Counted from the first letter of the stretch, positions 53,114-61,666 are shown. The stretch: 64,000 bases of DNA from Leisingera aquimarina DSM 24565 (GCF_000473165.1 NZ_KI421504.1:2699132-2763131), one strand, 5' to 3'. Made by a program: numbers and translations. Notes: generated by a model from the letters alone, not told the origin.

Positions 53114-53491
53114 ATGCACACATCCCCTTCACCTGCCGTTCAGGCCCTCTTTCTCTTTCTTTCTGAGAATAATGAGGGCTTACAAAATGCTGCCCTCGTC
53201 TTGGGCGGCGGAAAGGCCCTGAAACGCGTTCAACATCTGTTGGATCATCTGGGAGTGACCCGGCAGCTGACCCGTCGTGCACGTCACGATCTCGTCGCCC
53301 TGCACGAGCTGTTCACCCTGAAATACGTTGGTGACCCTATGCGCCTGGAAACCGAGCTCTTCGCGGAAATCGATCCGATGGATCCGATGGTCGAGGAGAT
53401 TTGTCTTCTGACAGACCGCCTGGAAGATCACATGCGCGCCATCGATGCTGCGTCTGATCTGCCGGTCTTTGATTTCGACATCGCTGCGTAA
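53114..53491 (+). CDS. Hypothetical small protein A
   Basis: 125 residues, not recognised. ATG at 53114 has a perfect aaggag 7 bp upstream, which decides this start over a longer frame. Mostly helical in appearance: AVQALFLFLSENNEGLQNAA, ALKRVQHLLDHLGVTRQLTR, ARHDLVALHELFTLKY; acidic C-terminus. 11 bp upstream of a second small gene, so an operon. Position next to exonuclease and recombinases suggests an accessory role. Confidence 0.65.
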   Translation: MHTSPSPAVQALFLFLSENNEGLQNAALVLGGGKALKRVQHLLDHLGVTRQLTRRARHDLVALHELFTLKYVGDPMRLETELFAEIDPMDPMVEEICLLTDRLEDHMRAIDAASDLPVFDFDIAA

Positions 53492-53502
53492 GGGAGGTTC
53501 AA

Positions 53503-53919
53503 ATGCAGTATGATACTGAATTCGATCCGGAAACGCCTCTGGAACGTGCGGCACTATGGGCGGTAAAAACTGCCCGCTGGTTTGCGCAGGAATGGCAAGA
53601 GACCAACATCGAGGATGAAAGTCTGCGGCTGAGACAACTGGCACCAACACTCGACCGGCTGGAAGACGGAATTCTGTTCGACAGCCGGGACGAAACTATC
53701 CTCGAGCTGATCGAAAAGGCCATCGTCCAGTATCTCGACGACCGTCTCGAGGGTTACGGCACCCGAGCCCTTTATCGGAACACAAGCGGCGACGAGCTGC
53801 GAACCACGGAGCTTCAGCGGTGCCGGGATCTGATCGAGCAATGGAAGGCGTTCAAACATGCCCGCCAGCATGTGATAGATATGCGCCGTGCCAGGATCAT
53901 CGCCGATCAGTTCAGTTGA
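53503..53919 (+). CDS. Hypothetical small protein B
   Basis: 138 residues with an excellent ribosome-binding site (aagggaggttcaa). Acidic, helical (DPETPLERAALWAVKTARWF, EDESLRLRQLAPTLDRLEDG... split by hinge) and a basic end (FKHARQHVIDMRRARIIADQ). No known domain. Convergent with the integrase gene; a hairpin lies between. Confidence 0.65.
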   Translation: MQYDTEFDPETPLERAALWAVKTARWFAQEWQETNIEDESLRLRQLAPTLDRLEDGILFDSRDETILELIEKAIVQYLDDRLEGYGTRALYRNTSGDELRTTELQRCRDLIEQWKAFKHARQHVIDMRRARIIADQFS

Positions 53920-53925
53920 TAACGG

Positions 53926-53952
53926 CCGCACCTCCGCTTTGCGGAGGTGCGG
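53926..53952. terminator. Hairpin between convergent genes
   Basis: Perfect 12-bp stem (ccgcacctccgc / gcggaggtgcgg) with a ttt loop, 7 bp after the 53503 gene stop and 20 bp before the integrase stop. No T-run, but position and strength suit bidirectional termination. Confidence 0.65.
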
Positions 53953-53972
53953 TCCATTCGGCTTCCATGCTG

Positions 53973-56126
53973 TCAGGCCGATTTCGGTTTCGGCACTTCA
54001 ACACCGTCTTCAACCGCAAGGTAGGGGCCTTTGCGTGGCTTTTCCGCCTTGCCGAAACGCCTGGTGATCATCGAGATGTCGATCTGGTCCATCTCGATAT
54101 ACACCCTCAGGGTTTTGAGTGGAAATCCTTCAGGCAAATAATTGATGATGCCCACATCCCCGTTCTTGTGGCCAATGAGATAACGGCGAGCGGTATCCGG
54201 CAGCGCGTTTTCGACCATCTTCGTGTTGCAGCTGGTGCGCAATGCATGCAGATCCATGCGCTCGCAGTAGATTCCCCGGCTTTTGCGGTAATAGGTGAAA
54301 TTCTTGGTGAAGTTTGCCGTGAAGTTCGCCTTCTTCGTCTTTGAGCGCGACACCAGGTCGAACAGCCGCGATCGACCGAGTTTTCGCTGATGCGCAACGA
54401 GTTCCAGAAAGCCAAGCTCGATCAGCTGGGAGTGGATCGGTATGAGCCGGCGCGCATTGTTGCTCTTCAGGCTCGTGCCAGTTCCGCGGATGATGTCGAA
54501 ATAGAAAATTCCATCCTCGGACCGCACGTTTTTCGGGCCCAATTGAAGGACTTCCTCGCTTCTCAGGCCGGCGAGACGGCAGATCAGAGGCACCCAGTAG
54601 ATATGATCGTTGATCCGGGTCTTCGGGGAATTCCATTTTTCCGTGGCCAGCATGACCTGGAAATCGTCATGCCAGAGCTTCCGGGACGTGTCAGGCCGCG
54701 CCTTCCGCAACTCTGTGATTGTTTTTTCGCTTAGCACAAATCGCTTGAACGGATTGTGGGAAATGACGCCCTTTTCGACGGCATGGTTGATGGCCATGTT
54801 CAGATAGGCCTGATGCCGCTGCACGGTACGCGGTGCCAGGGTCTTCAGTTTTGCTTTGTGCCGCAGGGCTTCGGCTGCGTCGTCAGATAGCTTCTGCTTC
54901 TTGATCCTCAGTTCAGCTTTGCGCACTTCCTGCTCGGCTTTTTTCCGCGCCCGAGTGATGATCTCGGAGCAGTGCAATTTCTTGTGCAGCGGAGATTTCC
55001 CATGGCCTTGGGGTAGTTGAAAGAGCATGTCATTGAATGCTTTCCAATCGCTGTCCAGCATCTGGTCGATCGGCTGGGTTCCAAACATGTCCGCAATCAG
55101 CTTTCGCGTGGATTGAACGGTATCAGAATTCCTGGTGAAATTATCCCCCAGTTCCGCGTCCTCAAATTCATAGGCGCCTTCCTGCCTTTGACCTTTCTCC
55201 TTGGCCTTGAACCACCCATCCCAAAGGTCGAGGAGGCTCGCTGGGCTTCCATCAAGGGTGCGGGCTGGGGGCGCCGGTTCGTTGCTCACGGAGATTTTCA
55301 GCCCGGCGCGTTGAAAAAACACGTCACTTTTCTGGATTTCGTCATCGCTGACAGTCCGAATGGAGTTGGCAGGCCCCTTTTCTTCCGCCTTGAGAGCTGG
55401 TTGTTCCGGAAGAAATTCACTGGATTCCGGGGCTGGATCCATGCAGCGAGCATGTTGAGGAGCCGGAGAGGGCCGTTCAGTGTGCAGCGCCATCTGAAGA
55501 TAGGGCTGGGTATCTGAGAATATGCCCTTGGCACGGCGGTCCTTTTCTTCGCTGATCTCGACCATCAGGCGTACCATCCTGGCCATCAGGACCGGAATAT
55601 CCTCATCGTCTTCTTCAATCTCCAGGCCAAGGCGGCGAGCCGTATCATGGATGGGAGAAATGGCCACGGAGTGGTCACACAGGAAGATGGCATCCCTCAG
55701 GGAGGCCCTGGCGGCGGCTTCGATTTCCAGCGCGGTTTCTGCGGCCTGCCGGGTGCGCGGCCCGGAAAGGGCGCGCAGGTGGTCGAATGCATCGATTTCA
55801 AACCGGGCATATCCGGTTAGAATGGATGTGAAAATTTCCGGGCGCACTTCGGACTCCGCGTCGAAGCAGAGCTCGCTGATCGAAGTCAATCGTCGGGCAA
55901 GCTCTGCGGCTTCGCGGGGGACGTGCGTTCGCAGCGGAAAACAGAAAAAAGTTGGTTTGAACCGGTTTGATGCCCGCGTCGGCACGCGCCGGCGCCAGAA
56001 GAAACCTGTCTTGCGTCTTTCGAGGTGGGGTTGGGAAATGGCCAAATGCGCCTCCGTCGGTTGGGAGGTGCCGGGCAAGGGGGCGGGAATTCCGTGCAAG
56101 TCTTTGTGCAAAGCTTTGTGCAACAA
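53973..56126 (-). CDS. Tyrosine integrase of the tRNA-Asn island
   Basis: 717 residues. N-terminal PHLERRKTGFFWRRRVP unit, long helical DNA-binding region (residues ~60-470), catalytic domain ~475-700: Arg in CRLAGLRSEEVLQLGPKNV, HxLR in DLHALRTSCNTKM, GHKNGD and Tyr in IINYLPEGF. It would integrate/excise the island at the tRNA-Asn 3' end, which lies 64 bp from its start. Two truncated relatives occur at 748 and 13658. The annotated ATG (56126) abuts a hairpin; a TTG near codon 27 (LAISQPHLE) is an alternative start supported by the shorter relatives. Confidence 0.9.
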   Translation of the reverse strand: MLHKALHKDLHGIPAPLPGTSQPTEAHLAISQPHLERRKTGFFWRRRVPTRASNRFKPTFFCFPLRTHVPREAAELARRLTSISELCFDAESEVRPEIFTSILTGYARFEIDAFDHLRALSGPRTRQAAETALEIEAAARASLRDAIFLCDHSVAISPIHDTARRLGLEIEEDDEDIPVLMARMVRLMVEISEEKDRRAKGIFSDTQPYLQMALHTERPSPAPQHARCMDPAPESSEFLPEQPALKAEEKGPANSIRTVSDDEIQKSDVFFQRAGLKISVSNEPAPPARTLDGSPASLLDLWDGWFKAKEKGQRQEGAYEFEDAELGDNFTRNSDTVQSTRKLIADMFGTQPIDQMLDSDWKAFNDMLFQLPQGHGKSPLHKKLHCSEIITRARKKAEQEVRKAELRIKKQKLSDDAAEALRHKAKLKTLAPRTVQRHQAYLNMAINHAVEKGVISHNPFKRFVLSEKTITELRKARPDTSRKLWHDDFQVMLATEKWNSPKTRINDHIYWVPLICRLAGLRSEEVLQLGPKNVRSEDGIFYFDIIRGTGTSLKSNNARRLIPIHSQLIELGFLELVAHQRKLGRSRLFDLVSRSKTKKANFTANFTKNFTYYRKSRGIYCERMDLHALRTSCNTKMVENALPDTARRYLIGHKNGDVGIINYLPEGFPLKTLRVYIEMDQIDISMITRRFGKAEKPRKGPYLAVEDGVEVPKPKSA

Positions 56127-56161
56127 AAAATCCCGCCCGAAAATTCGGAGCGGGATTTTTT
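56125..56161. terminator. Hairpin between integrase and tRNA-Asn
   Basis: Perfect 12-bp stem (aaaaaatcccgc 56125-56136, gcgggatttttt 56150-56161) with T-runs on both strands. It can terminate transcription from the tRNA, insulating the integrase. It touches the integrase ATG, one reason to consider a later start. Confidence 0.8.
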
Positions 56162-56189
56162 GTTTGCAATCAAGCCCTTGCGGGAAGAT

Positions 56190-56264
56190 TGGCTCCGGCG
56201 GTAGGGATCGAACCTACGACCAATTGATTAACAGTCAACTGCTCTACCGCTGAGCTACGCCGGA
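56190..56264 (-). tRNA. tRNA-Asn (anticodon GTT), island attachment target
   Basis: 75-nt tRNA identical to 554-628 in reverse orientation, with encoded CCA. Its 3' 20 bases (56191-56210) are duplicated at 13768-13787. The integrase gene starts just beyond the 3' end. A TATACG -10 box (56281-56276) stands 11 nt upstream. Confidence 0.97.
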
Positions 56265-56333
56265 ACGGTCCGTGCCGTATAACGTCCTCGGGATCAGGCG
56301 TCCAGAGGGCGTGAAGGACTTTTTTGAAAAGAA

Positions 56334-57251
56334 TCAGCCGCTGCGCTGCTCGAATACGGCGGTGGCGGAAAGGACGCCTTGCGGTGCGGCCAGCTTGCGG
56401 CCGGAGAGGTCAACAAGGTGAGCAAAAACGTTGCGTTCAGCTGCCTTTAGCAAAGCCGGCGGGGTCTCGGTATAGATCTGCCGGGCCAAAGAGGCTGCGT
56501 TGGCCGGCGCTTGCTGCAGAGCGTCCAGAATTGCGGCCTCGCGGGATGCGCGGTGGGCGATCAGCCAATCGAGCCGTCCGGCAGGATCGTGGATCGGGGC
56601 GCCGTGACCAGGGTGGAAAACACGCCAGTCGCGCTGGCGCAGGCGGCGGCAGGAGGCCATGAAATCCGTCAAGTCGCCATCCGGCGGCGAGACCAGAGAA
56701 CTGGCCCAGCCCATCACATGATCGGCGGTGAAGCAGGCATCGCCCCAAGCCAGGGCGATGTGATTGCCGAGGTGGCCGGGCGTGTGGATGACCTCCAGTT
56801 CCCAGCCGTCACCGCGTATGAATTCGCCGTCACCGAGGGCAGTGTCCGGTGAGAATTCGGTGTCGATGCCCTCGCCGCCGCCGGCCAGCCCGTCGGCGGC
56901 CAGCTGGCGCATGACTGCGCTGCGCCCGGCTGCGGGCCCGCCAAAGGCATAGACCGGCGCTCCGGTTTCCCGGCCAAGCGCCCGGGCCAGCGGCGAATGG
57001 TCCAGATGGCTGTGGGTCACGATGATATGGGTAATCTTCTGGCCCGGCTGCACCGCGGCCAGGATCGCCGCAAGGTGCGGTCCGGACTCCGGCCCCGGAT
57101 CAATGACAGCCAGCCCGCTGCTGCCGATCACATAGGTATTGGTGCCGCGATAGGTCATCGGCGAGGGATTCTGGGCCAGAATGCGGCACAGGCCGGGTTC
57201 CAGCTCCTCGGCCAGACCGACCTGCGGGTTGAAATCATCTGGTGCCTGCAT
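56334..57251 (-). CDS. MBL-fold metallo-hydrolase
   Basis: 305 residues. Metallo-beta-lactamase motifs: TNTYVIGSSGLAVIDPGPES, THSHLDHSPLA (HxHxDH), HTPGHLGNHIAL (His), FTADHVMGW (Asp), HPGHGAP (His). C-terminal winged-helix as in LACTB2-like proteins (QIYTETPPALLKAAERNVFA). Start at 57251 (MQAPDDFN); the upstream in-frame ATG overlaps the promoter. Divergent from the histidine kinase gene. First core-type gene outside the island. Substrate unknown. Confidence 0.9.
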   Translation of the reverse strand: MQAPDDFNPQVGLAEELEPGLCRILAQNPSPMTYRGTNTYVIGSSGLAVIDPGPESGPHLAAILAAVQPGQKITHIIVTHSHLDHSPLARALGRETGAPVYAFGGPAAGRSAVMRQLAADGLAGGGEGIDTEFSPDTALGDGEFIRGDGWELEVIHTPGHLGNHIALAWGDACFTADHVMGWASSLVSPPDGDLTDFMASCRRLRQRDWRVFHPGHGAPIHDPAGRLDWLIAHRASREAAILDALQQAPANAASLARQIYTETPPALLKAAERNVFAHLVDLSGRKLAAPQGVLSATAVFEQRSG

Positions 57252-57334
57252 GGTTTTGCTCCGCTGCTGTTTTCCTGGCTGGTGCGTGCCTGGACCGTCT
57301 TCCTTCTTTTCCAAGCGCCCTATAGGCTTAGCCC

Positions 57335-58654
57335 ATGTTCTTCAAATGGCTCAAACGATATATGCCGCGCAGCCTTTATGCCCGTGCGGCTTTGATCTTG
57401 GTGGTGCCCATCGTGGCGCTGCAGATTGTGGTGTCCGTCGTGTTTATCAAACGCGATCTGGAGGATGTGACCGTGCAGATGACGGCCACCATCCAGCGCG
57501 AGTTTGAACTGCTGCGGCAGGTGGTGGATGCGGCGCCGGATCAGGAGGCCGCATTGGCGCAGATGGGGCCGCTGCTGCAGCCGCTGAACATGCAGGCGCA
57601 GTTTCTGCCGCCCGGTGCGCCGCTGCCGGAAGATCAGTTCAGCCTGATCGAGTTCTCCGGCAGGGTGGTGCGCGAGGAGCTGGAAAAGACGTTTCCGGGA
57701 TTTCTGTCAGCGCGGTTCCCCGCAGATCGCACGGTGCAGGTCTATTTCGGCACCGCGCACGGGCTGGTGGAGCTCAGCTTTGACCGCCGCCGGGTAACTG
57801 CTGCAGCACCGCATCAGCTGATCGTCACCATGCTGTTGTTCGGCTTTCTGATGATGCTGATTTCCTTCCTTTACATGCGCAACCAGCTGCGCCCGATCAA
57901 ACGGCTGGCCAATGCGGCCGAGGCTTTCGGGCGCGGGAGGGCAGTGCCCTATTCACCCGCCGGCGCGCTGGAGGTGCGGGCGGCCGGCAGCGCCTTTCTG
58001 GATATGCGCGCCCGGCTTGAGCGGCAGATTGAGCAGCGCACGCTGATGCTGTCGGGGGTAAGCCATGATCTGCGCACGCCGCTGACGCGGATGAAGCTGG
58101 AACTGGCGATGCTGGACGAGGAGGACGCCGCGCCGATGCTGCGCGACGTGGATGAAATGCAGGCGCTTCTGGATGCGTTCCTGGATTTTTCCCGGGGGGC
58201 GACGGTCAGCGAGCCGGAACCGGTGGATCCGCAAGACCTGGTCCGCACCATCATCTGCGATTGGCAGCGCCAGGAAAAGCAGGTGACGCTGGGCGGGATG
58301 TCCGGCGAGGGAGAGGTGATGCTGCGCCGCCAGCCGGTGCGCCGGGCGGTGGAGAACCTGATTTCCAACGCTGTGCGCTATGGCTCCCAGGCGCGGGTTT
58401 CTGTGGCCTTGACCGAGCGCTCAATGCGCATCCGGGTCGAGGATGACGGCCCGGGCATTCCGGCCGGCCAGCGCGGCGATGCCATCCGCCCCTTCACCCG
58501 GCTGGACCCGGCGCGCAACCAGGACCGGGGCTCAGGCGTGGGATTGGGGCTGGCGATTGTGGCTGACATTGCACGTGCCCACGGCGGCACCCTGCGGCTG
58601 GGCGAAAGTCCGGAGCTGGGCGGGTTGAAGGCTGACATCGTAATCGCGCGCTGA
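57335..58654 (+). CDS. EnvZ-like sensor histidine kinase
   Basis: 439 residues. Two membrane helices (AALILVVPIVALQIVVSVVF ~19-38; LIVTMLLFGFLMMLISFLYM ~166-185) around a ~125-residue periplasmic sensor, then HAMP, dimerisation/phosphoacceptor (SGVSHDLRTPLTR, His244) and HATPase (ENLISNAVRYG, DDGPGIP, GSGVGLGLAI). Autophosphorylates and passes phosphate to an OmpR-type regulator. No response regulator is adjacent in this window, so its partner is elsewhere. Confidence 0.92.
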   Translation: MFFKWLKRYMPRSLYARAALILVVPIVALQIVVSVVFIKRDLEDVTVQMTATIQREFELLRQVVDAAPDQEAALAQMGPLLQPLNMQAQFLPPGAPLPEDQFSLIEFSGRVVREELEKTFPGFLSARFPADRTVQVYFGTAHGLVELSFDRRRVTAAAPHQLIVTMLLFGFLMMLISFLYMRNQLRPIKRLANAAEAFGRGRAVPYSPAGALEVRAAGSAFLDMRARLERQIEQRTLMLSGVSHDLRTPLTRMKLELAMLDEEDAAPMLRDVDEMQALLDAFLDFSRGATVSEPEPVDPQDLVRTIICDWQRQEKQVTLGGMSGEGEVMLRRQPVRRAVENLISNAVRYGSQARVSVALTERSMRIRVEDDGPGIPAGQRGDAIRPFTRLDPARNQDRGSGVGLGLAIVADIARAHGGTLRLGESPELGGLKADIVIAR

Positions 58655-58820
58655 ACGTTTCAATCCAATCGCCGCCGAGCACGGGGAGGGGCAAGCCATC
58701 AGGTGTTGCGCGGCGGCGGCCCGCAGCGCACGCCTGCTTTTCCCAATCTTCTTTCTTTGCAGCTATCAATCGGGCCCCGGGCAGCTTGTCCGGGAAAGAA
58801 ACACTGTTGGGAGAGCTCTC

Positions 58821-59084
58821 ATGCCTCAGATTGATCCATTTTCCAACCACCGCCGCGGGCTGGAAAGCCCCGCCACCCATCACTTGGTGATCACGCCGCA
58901 GGACGGGACCGACCTGCCGGTCCGGCCACGGGTGCTGCGGGTGCTGGCTTCGGGGGATCTGGTGCTGCGCGATGAGGCGGGCACAATCATCACTTATGCG
59001 GTCTCTGCAGGCGAGACCATCGGGTTTTCCGCAGCGGGTATCGAAGCGACCGGTACGACTGCATCCGTGGCCGGGTGGTACTGA
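58821..59084 (+). CDS. Hypothetical small protein, phage-tail-like
   Basis: 87 residues, gggag site upstream. Beta-rich (HHLVITPQDGTDLPVRPRVL, GDLVLRDEAGTIITYAVSAG), resembling small tail-associated proteins from Rhodobacteraceae prophages; this is an impression, not a domain match. Its stop overlaps the next start (TGATG). Confidence 0.6.
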   Translation: MPQIDPFSNHRRGLESPATHHLVITPQDGTDLPVRPRVLRVLASGDLVLRDEAGTIITYAVSAGETIGFSAAGIEATGTTASVAGWY

Positions 59085-60025
59085 TGCTGGGGCTGGGCCA
59101 TTCCGCCACCAGGTTGACCGGCCAGGGGGCTGCTCAGTACCCGTTCACGCCCGGTGCGCTGTTTGATTCACCCGGCGCGCTTGGAGGCTATTGGGATCCG
59201 TCCAGCACCGGCGGGATGTTTCAGGACATCAAAGGACGGGTGCGGGTGGCCGGCCCTGACGATCCGGTGGCGCTGATACTGGATGGCGCACAGGGCGTTA
59301 TGGCCGCTGCGGGCGCCGGGCCGCTGGCGCAGCGTCTCAGCGGGCAGGGGGCGGAGCTGTTCGCGGCACCGTACTCAACCATCGGGAACTTCGCCGGCAA
59401 TGGCGACGGCAGTTTTACCTGCACCGGCGATGGTTCCGGCACATCCTATGTCTACAAGGATGGGGCCGGGATCGTAGTAGGGGATTGGTACCTCGTCTCG
59501 TTCGAAGTCTTCGGCTTTCTGTCGGGGGGCTTTCGCGCCAGGGTGGGGACCAGCGCGGATGATGCGGGCATTGGCCCCTGGCAGGTCGCCAATGGCATGG
59601 CTGAGGTCCTGCTGCGCGGCGACGGGGCCGGCGGCAACTTCTGGATCGAGGGCACGCCCGCGACCCAGGGATCGGTGCGCGCTGTTTCGGTCCGCCATCT
59701 CCCTGGCCTCCCTGCGTTGCAGGAGGGGGGGGACAGCTTCAGGCCCCTGCTGATGCAGGAGCCGGGCAGCGGTGCCTGGTATCTGTCAAACGACCAGGCC
59801 GGCGATAGGCTGACGGTACCGCTTCCGGATCTGGGGGCGGACGCCACCGAATGGCGCGCGGATGAAACCGGTGTGGTGATCAACGGCGGCCAGACCATCA
59901 CAGCGGGGCCTCGGGATTTTCCGGTCAGTCAAAGGCTTTACGCTTATGGTGTCGCCAATAGGGCGCTGACAACAGTGGAGACCGCAAACCTGACTGCCTG
60001 GCTCAATAGCAAGCGCGGGGTGTGA
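59084..60025 (+). CDS. Hypothetical protein, phage structural-like
   Basis: 313 residues, Gly/Ala-rich. FTPGALFDSPGALGGYWDPS and the ending YAYGVANRALTTVETANLTA, WLNSK are like C-termini of lectin-like tail proteins in alphaproteobacterial prophages. Central region could be a carbohydrate-binding beta-sandwich (LVSFEVFGFLSGGFRARVGT). Coupled by TGATG to the 58821 gene. No other phage genes are nearby, so a cargo (moron) or remnant is likely. Confidence 0.6.
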   Translation: MLGLGHSATRLTGQGAAQYPFTPGALFDSPGALGGYWDPSSTGGMFQDIKGRVRVAGPDDPVALILDGAQGVMAAAGAGPLAQRLSGQGAELFAAPYSTIGNFAGNGDGSFTCTGDGSGTSYVYKDGAGIVVGDWYLVSFEVFGFLSGGFRARVGTSADDAGIGPWQVANGMAEVLLRGDGAGGNFWIEGTPATQGSVRAVSVRHLPGLPALQEGGDSFRPLLMQEPGSGAWYLSNDQAGDRLTVPLPDLGADATEWRADETGVVINGGQTITAGPRDFPVSQRLYAYGVANRALTTVETANLTAWLNSKRGV

Positions 60026-60124
60026 CCGGGGGCGAGGCTGGGGGTGCAATACCTTGCCAGGGCTGGTCCGGACAGGCTGCTTGCGGCCCGCTGTCTTCAG
60101 CGGCCCGTAAGTGTGTTGCCAGGT

Positions 60125-61309
60125 TCAGGCGAGTTCCTTGGACAGCGCGGTGAAACCCTGTTCTATTGCCGAGGCGGCCTTGATCAGGTTTTCCCCGCCC
60201 GATGCGATGCTGGTCACTGCGGTTGCAAGGCCCAGGCTGCCGATCCAGATTGCCCATTTGGTCCAGACCGGATCCTTGTGGCGCAAGGCATCAACGGCCT
60301 TCTGTGCATTGTCGCGGAATTTCTCGGCCGGCTTGATGCTGACGTGATAAGCCTCGATATCCTTAATCAGCTGCGCCGTGGCTTTGCGGGCCGCTTCCAT
60401 GGCTGCGAACAGCCCGTCCAGTTTCTTGCTTTTATAGTTGCGGTCCTTGGCCATCTTGCCCAGCTTCTTCTCGATCTCCTTGTCGAGCTTGCCCTGCTTG
60501 TCCAGCAGCTTGTTCAGCTCTTTGCCGAGGCCCGCAATTTCCAGGTCGATGTTCTTGAGCTTGGCCTTGTATGTCTCCAGATGCTTGTCCACCCGGTTGA
60601 AGCCCGCGGTTTCAATCATCAGAAAATCGGCCAGGAATTCCTTGCCGATCTCCTTGGCCTTCACTTTGGCCTTGGATTGCTTTTGATATTCCGAGACCAG
60701 CTGTTTCAGCGCTTTCTCCAGTTCGCCATGGATCTTGGCGATGTCAGACGTCACCTTTTGAACTGCGCGCGCCACCGAGACGATGCTTTGCGCGATGCCG
60801 TAAATGCTGGCGGCAATCGACACGCCGCCGGTCACCGCACCCGCCGCCAATGAGGCGGTGCTGCCGATGGCGCAAACGCTGCCCAGGACAATCGCGCTGA
60901 CCACCTTGATGCGGTACTTCTTGCGGTCCTTGTTGGCCTGCTTCCACTTGTCGAAATGTTTGGCTGCCACCTGTTCGGTCGATTTTTCGTACTTCGCAAA
61001 GATCTTCTTGAGGTCGGCGTCCAGCTCTTTGCACTCCTTATCGGTCAGCGGCAGCACCGAGCCCAGATCGTTTGCCTGGCTGACACGCAGGCTGCATTCG
61101 GCCAGAAGCTTTTTGTATTCCTTGGTAGCGTCATCATACAGTTTGGCGACAAAGCGGGCGTCAGTGTCCAGTTCGGCGGCGACTTTCTTATCGACTTCCA
61201 CGGTTGCCGCAAAATTCATATTGCCGAGCTGAACAAACTTCGGCTTCACAGCCTTGGCCACCTCGTTCTTGACGTCTGCCTTGATGATTGTGAGTTTTTC
61301 GGTTGCCAT
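60125..61309 (-). CDS. Hypothetical coiled-coil protein with hydrophobic hairpin
   Basis: 394 residues, Lys-rich and mostly helical. Long coiled-coil stretches (~40-130, ~190-345; LGKELNKLLDKQGKLDKEIE) flank a Gly/Ala-rich hydrophobic segment at ~135-182 (VVSAIVLGSVCAIGSTASLA, GAVTGGVSIAASIYGIAQSI). A second one is at ~351-371 (WAIWIGSLGLATAVTSIASG). No signal peptide. This layout resembles alpha-pore-forming or membrane-remodelling proteins, but no family is recognised. Monocistronic, convergent with the 59084 gene. Confidence 0.7.
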   Translation of the reverse strand: MATEKLTIIKADVKNEVAKAVKPKFVQLGNMNFAATVEVDKKVAAELDTDARFVAKLYDDATKEYKKLLAECSLRVSQANDLGSVLPLTDKECKELDADLKKIFAKYEKSTEQVAAKHFDKWKQANKDRKKYRIKVVSAIVLGSVCAIGSTASLAAGAVTGGVSIAASIYGIAQSIVSVARAVQKVTSDIAKIHGELEKALKQLVSEYQKQSKAKVKAKEIGKEFLADFLMIETAGFNRVDKHLETYKAKLKNIDLEIAGLGKELNKLLDKQGKLDKEIEKKLGKMAKDRNYKSKKLDGLFAAMEAARKATAQLIKDIEAYHVSIKPAEKFRDNAQKAVDALRHKDPVWTKWAIWIGSLGLATAVTSIASGGENLIKAASAIEQGFTALSKELA

Positions 61310-61553
61310 TGTGCTCTTTTGTGCCTTTAAAGGTCAATTGGCCGGTTGGACGCCATCAAACAGCTTGGAAACACAACGAAACGAATAAACCGGCCTGCTC
61401 ATTGGCCGCTTTAGCCATCAGACGGTTAGAAAAAAGCAAAAGCTTCCTGCCAGGCCTAAGACCAGAATGGCATCTGCTGTTTCAGGACGGAAAATCAGCT
61501 TTGCGATGAGGGGTATCAACAGTCCTGTCGAACCGGTGTCTTGGCGGGGACGG

Positions 61554-61629
61554 TGGTAGGCCCGGCAGGATTCGAACCTGCAACCAAAGCGTTATGAGCG
61601 CTCTGCTCTAACCGTTGAGCTACAGGCCC
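61554..61629 (-). tRNA. tRNA with CAT anticodon (Met or Ile2)
   Basis: 76-nt tRNA with encoded CCA: acceptor gggcctg, D arm tagctcaacggttagagca, anticodon loop around CAT (ctcataa), T arm gcaggttcgaatcctgc. The arm sequences resemble E. coli tRNA-Ile2(CAU) as much as elongator Met; the identity depends on lysidine modification and cannot be settled here. Confidence 0.95.
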
Positions 61630-61666
61630 GCCATGGGTTTGTGGTTAGGAAATGGGGCGGGCGAGG

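Larger units (their letters stand above)
13788..56210. mobile_element. Genomic island integrated at tRNA-Asn
   Basis: About 42.4 kb between direct repeats of the tRNA-Asn 3' end (13768-13787 and 56191-56210). Contents: a full-length tyrosine integrase adjacent to the intact tRNA, extra recombinases near both ends, several insertion sequences, and two metabolic gene blocks with their own regulators and transporters. No conjugation, replication-initiation or phage structural genes are recognisable, so mobility probably depends on helper functions or is lost. Confidence 0.75.
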
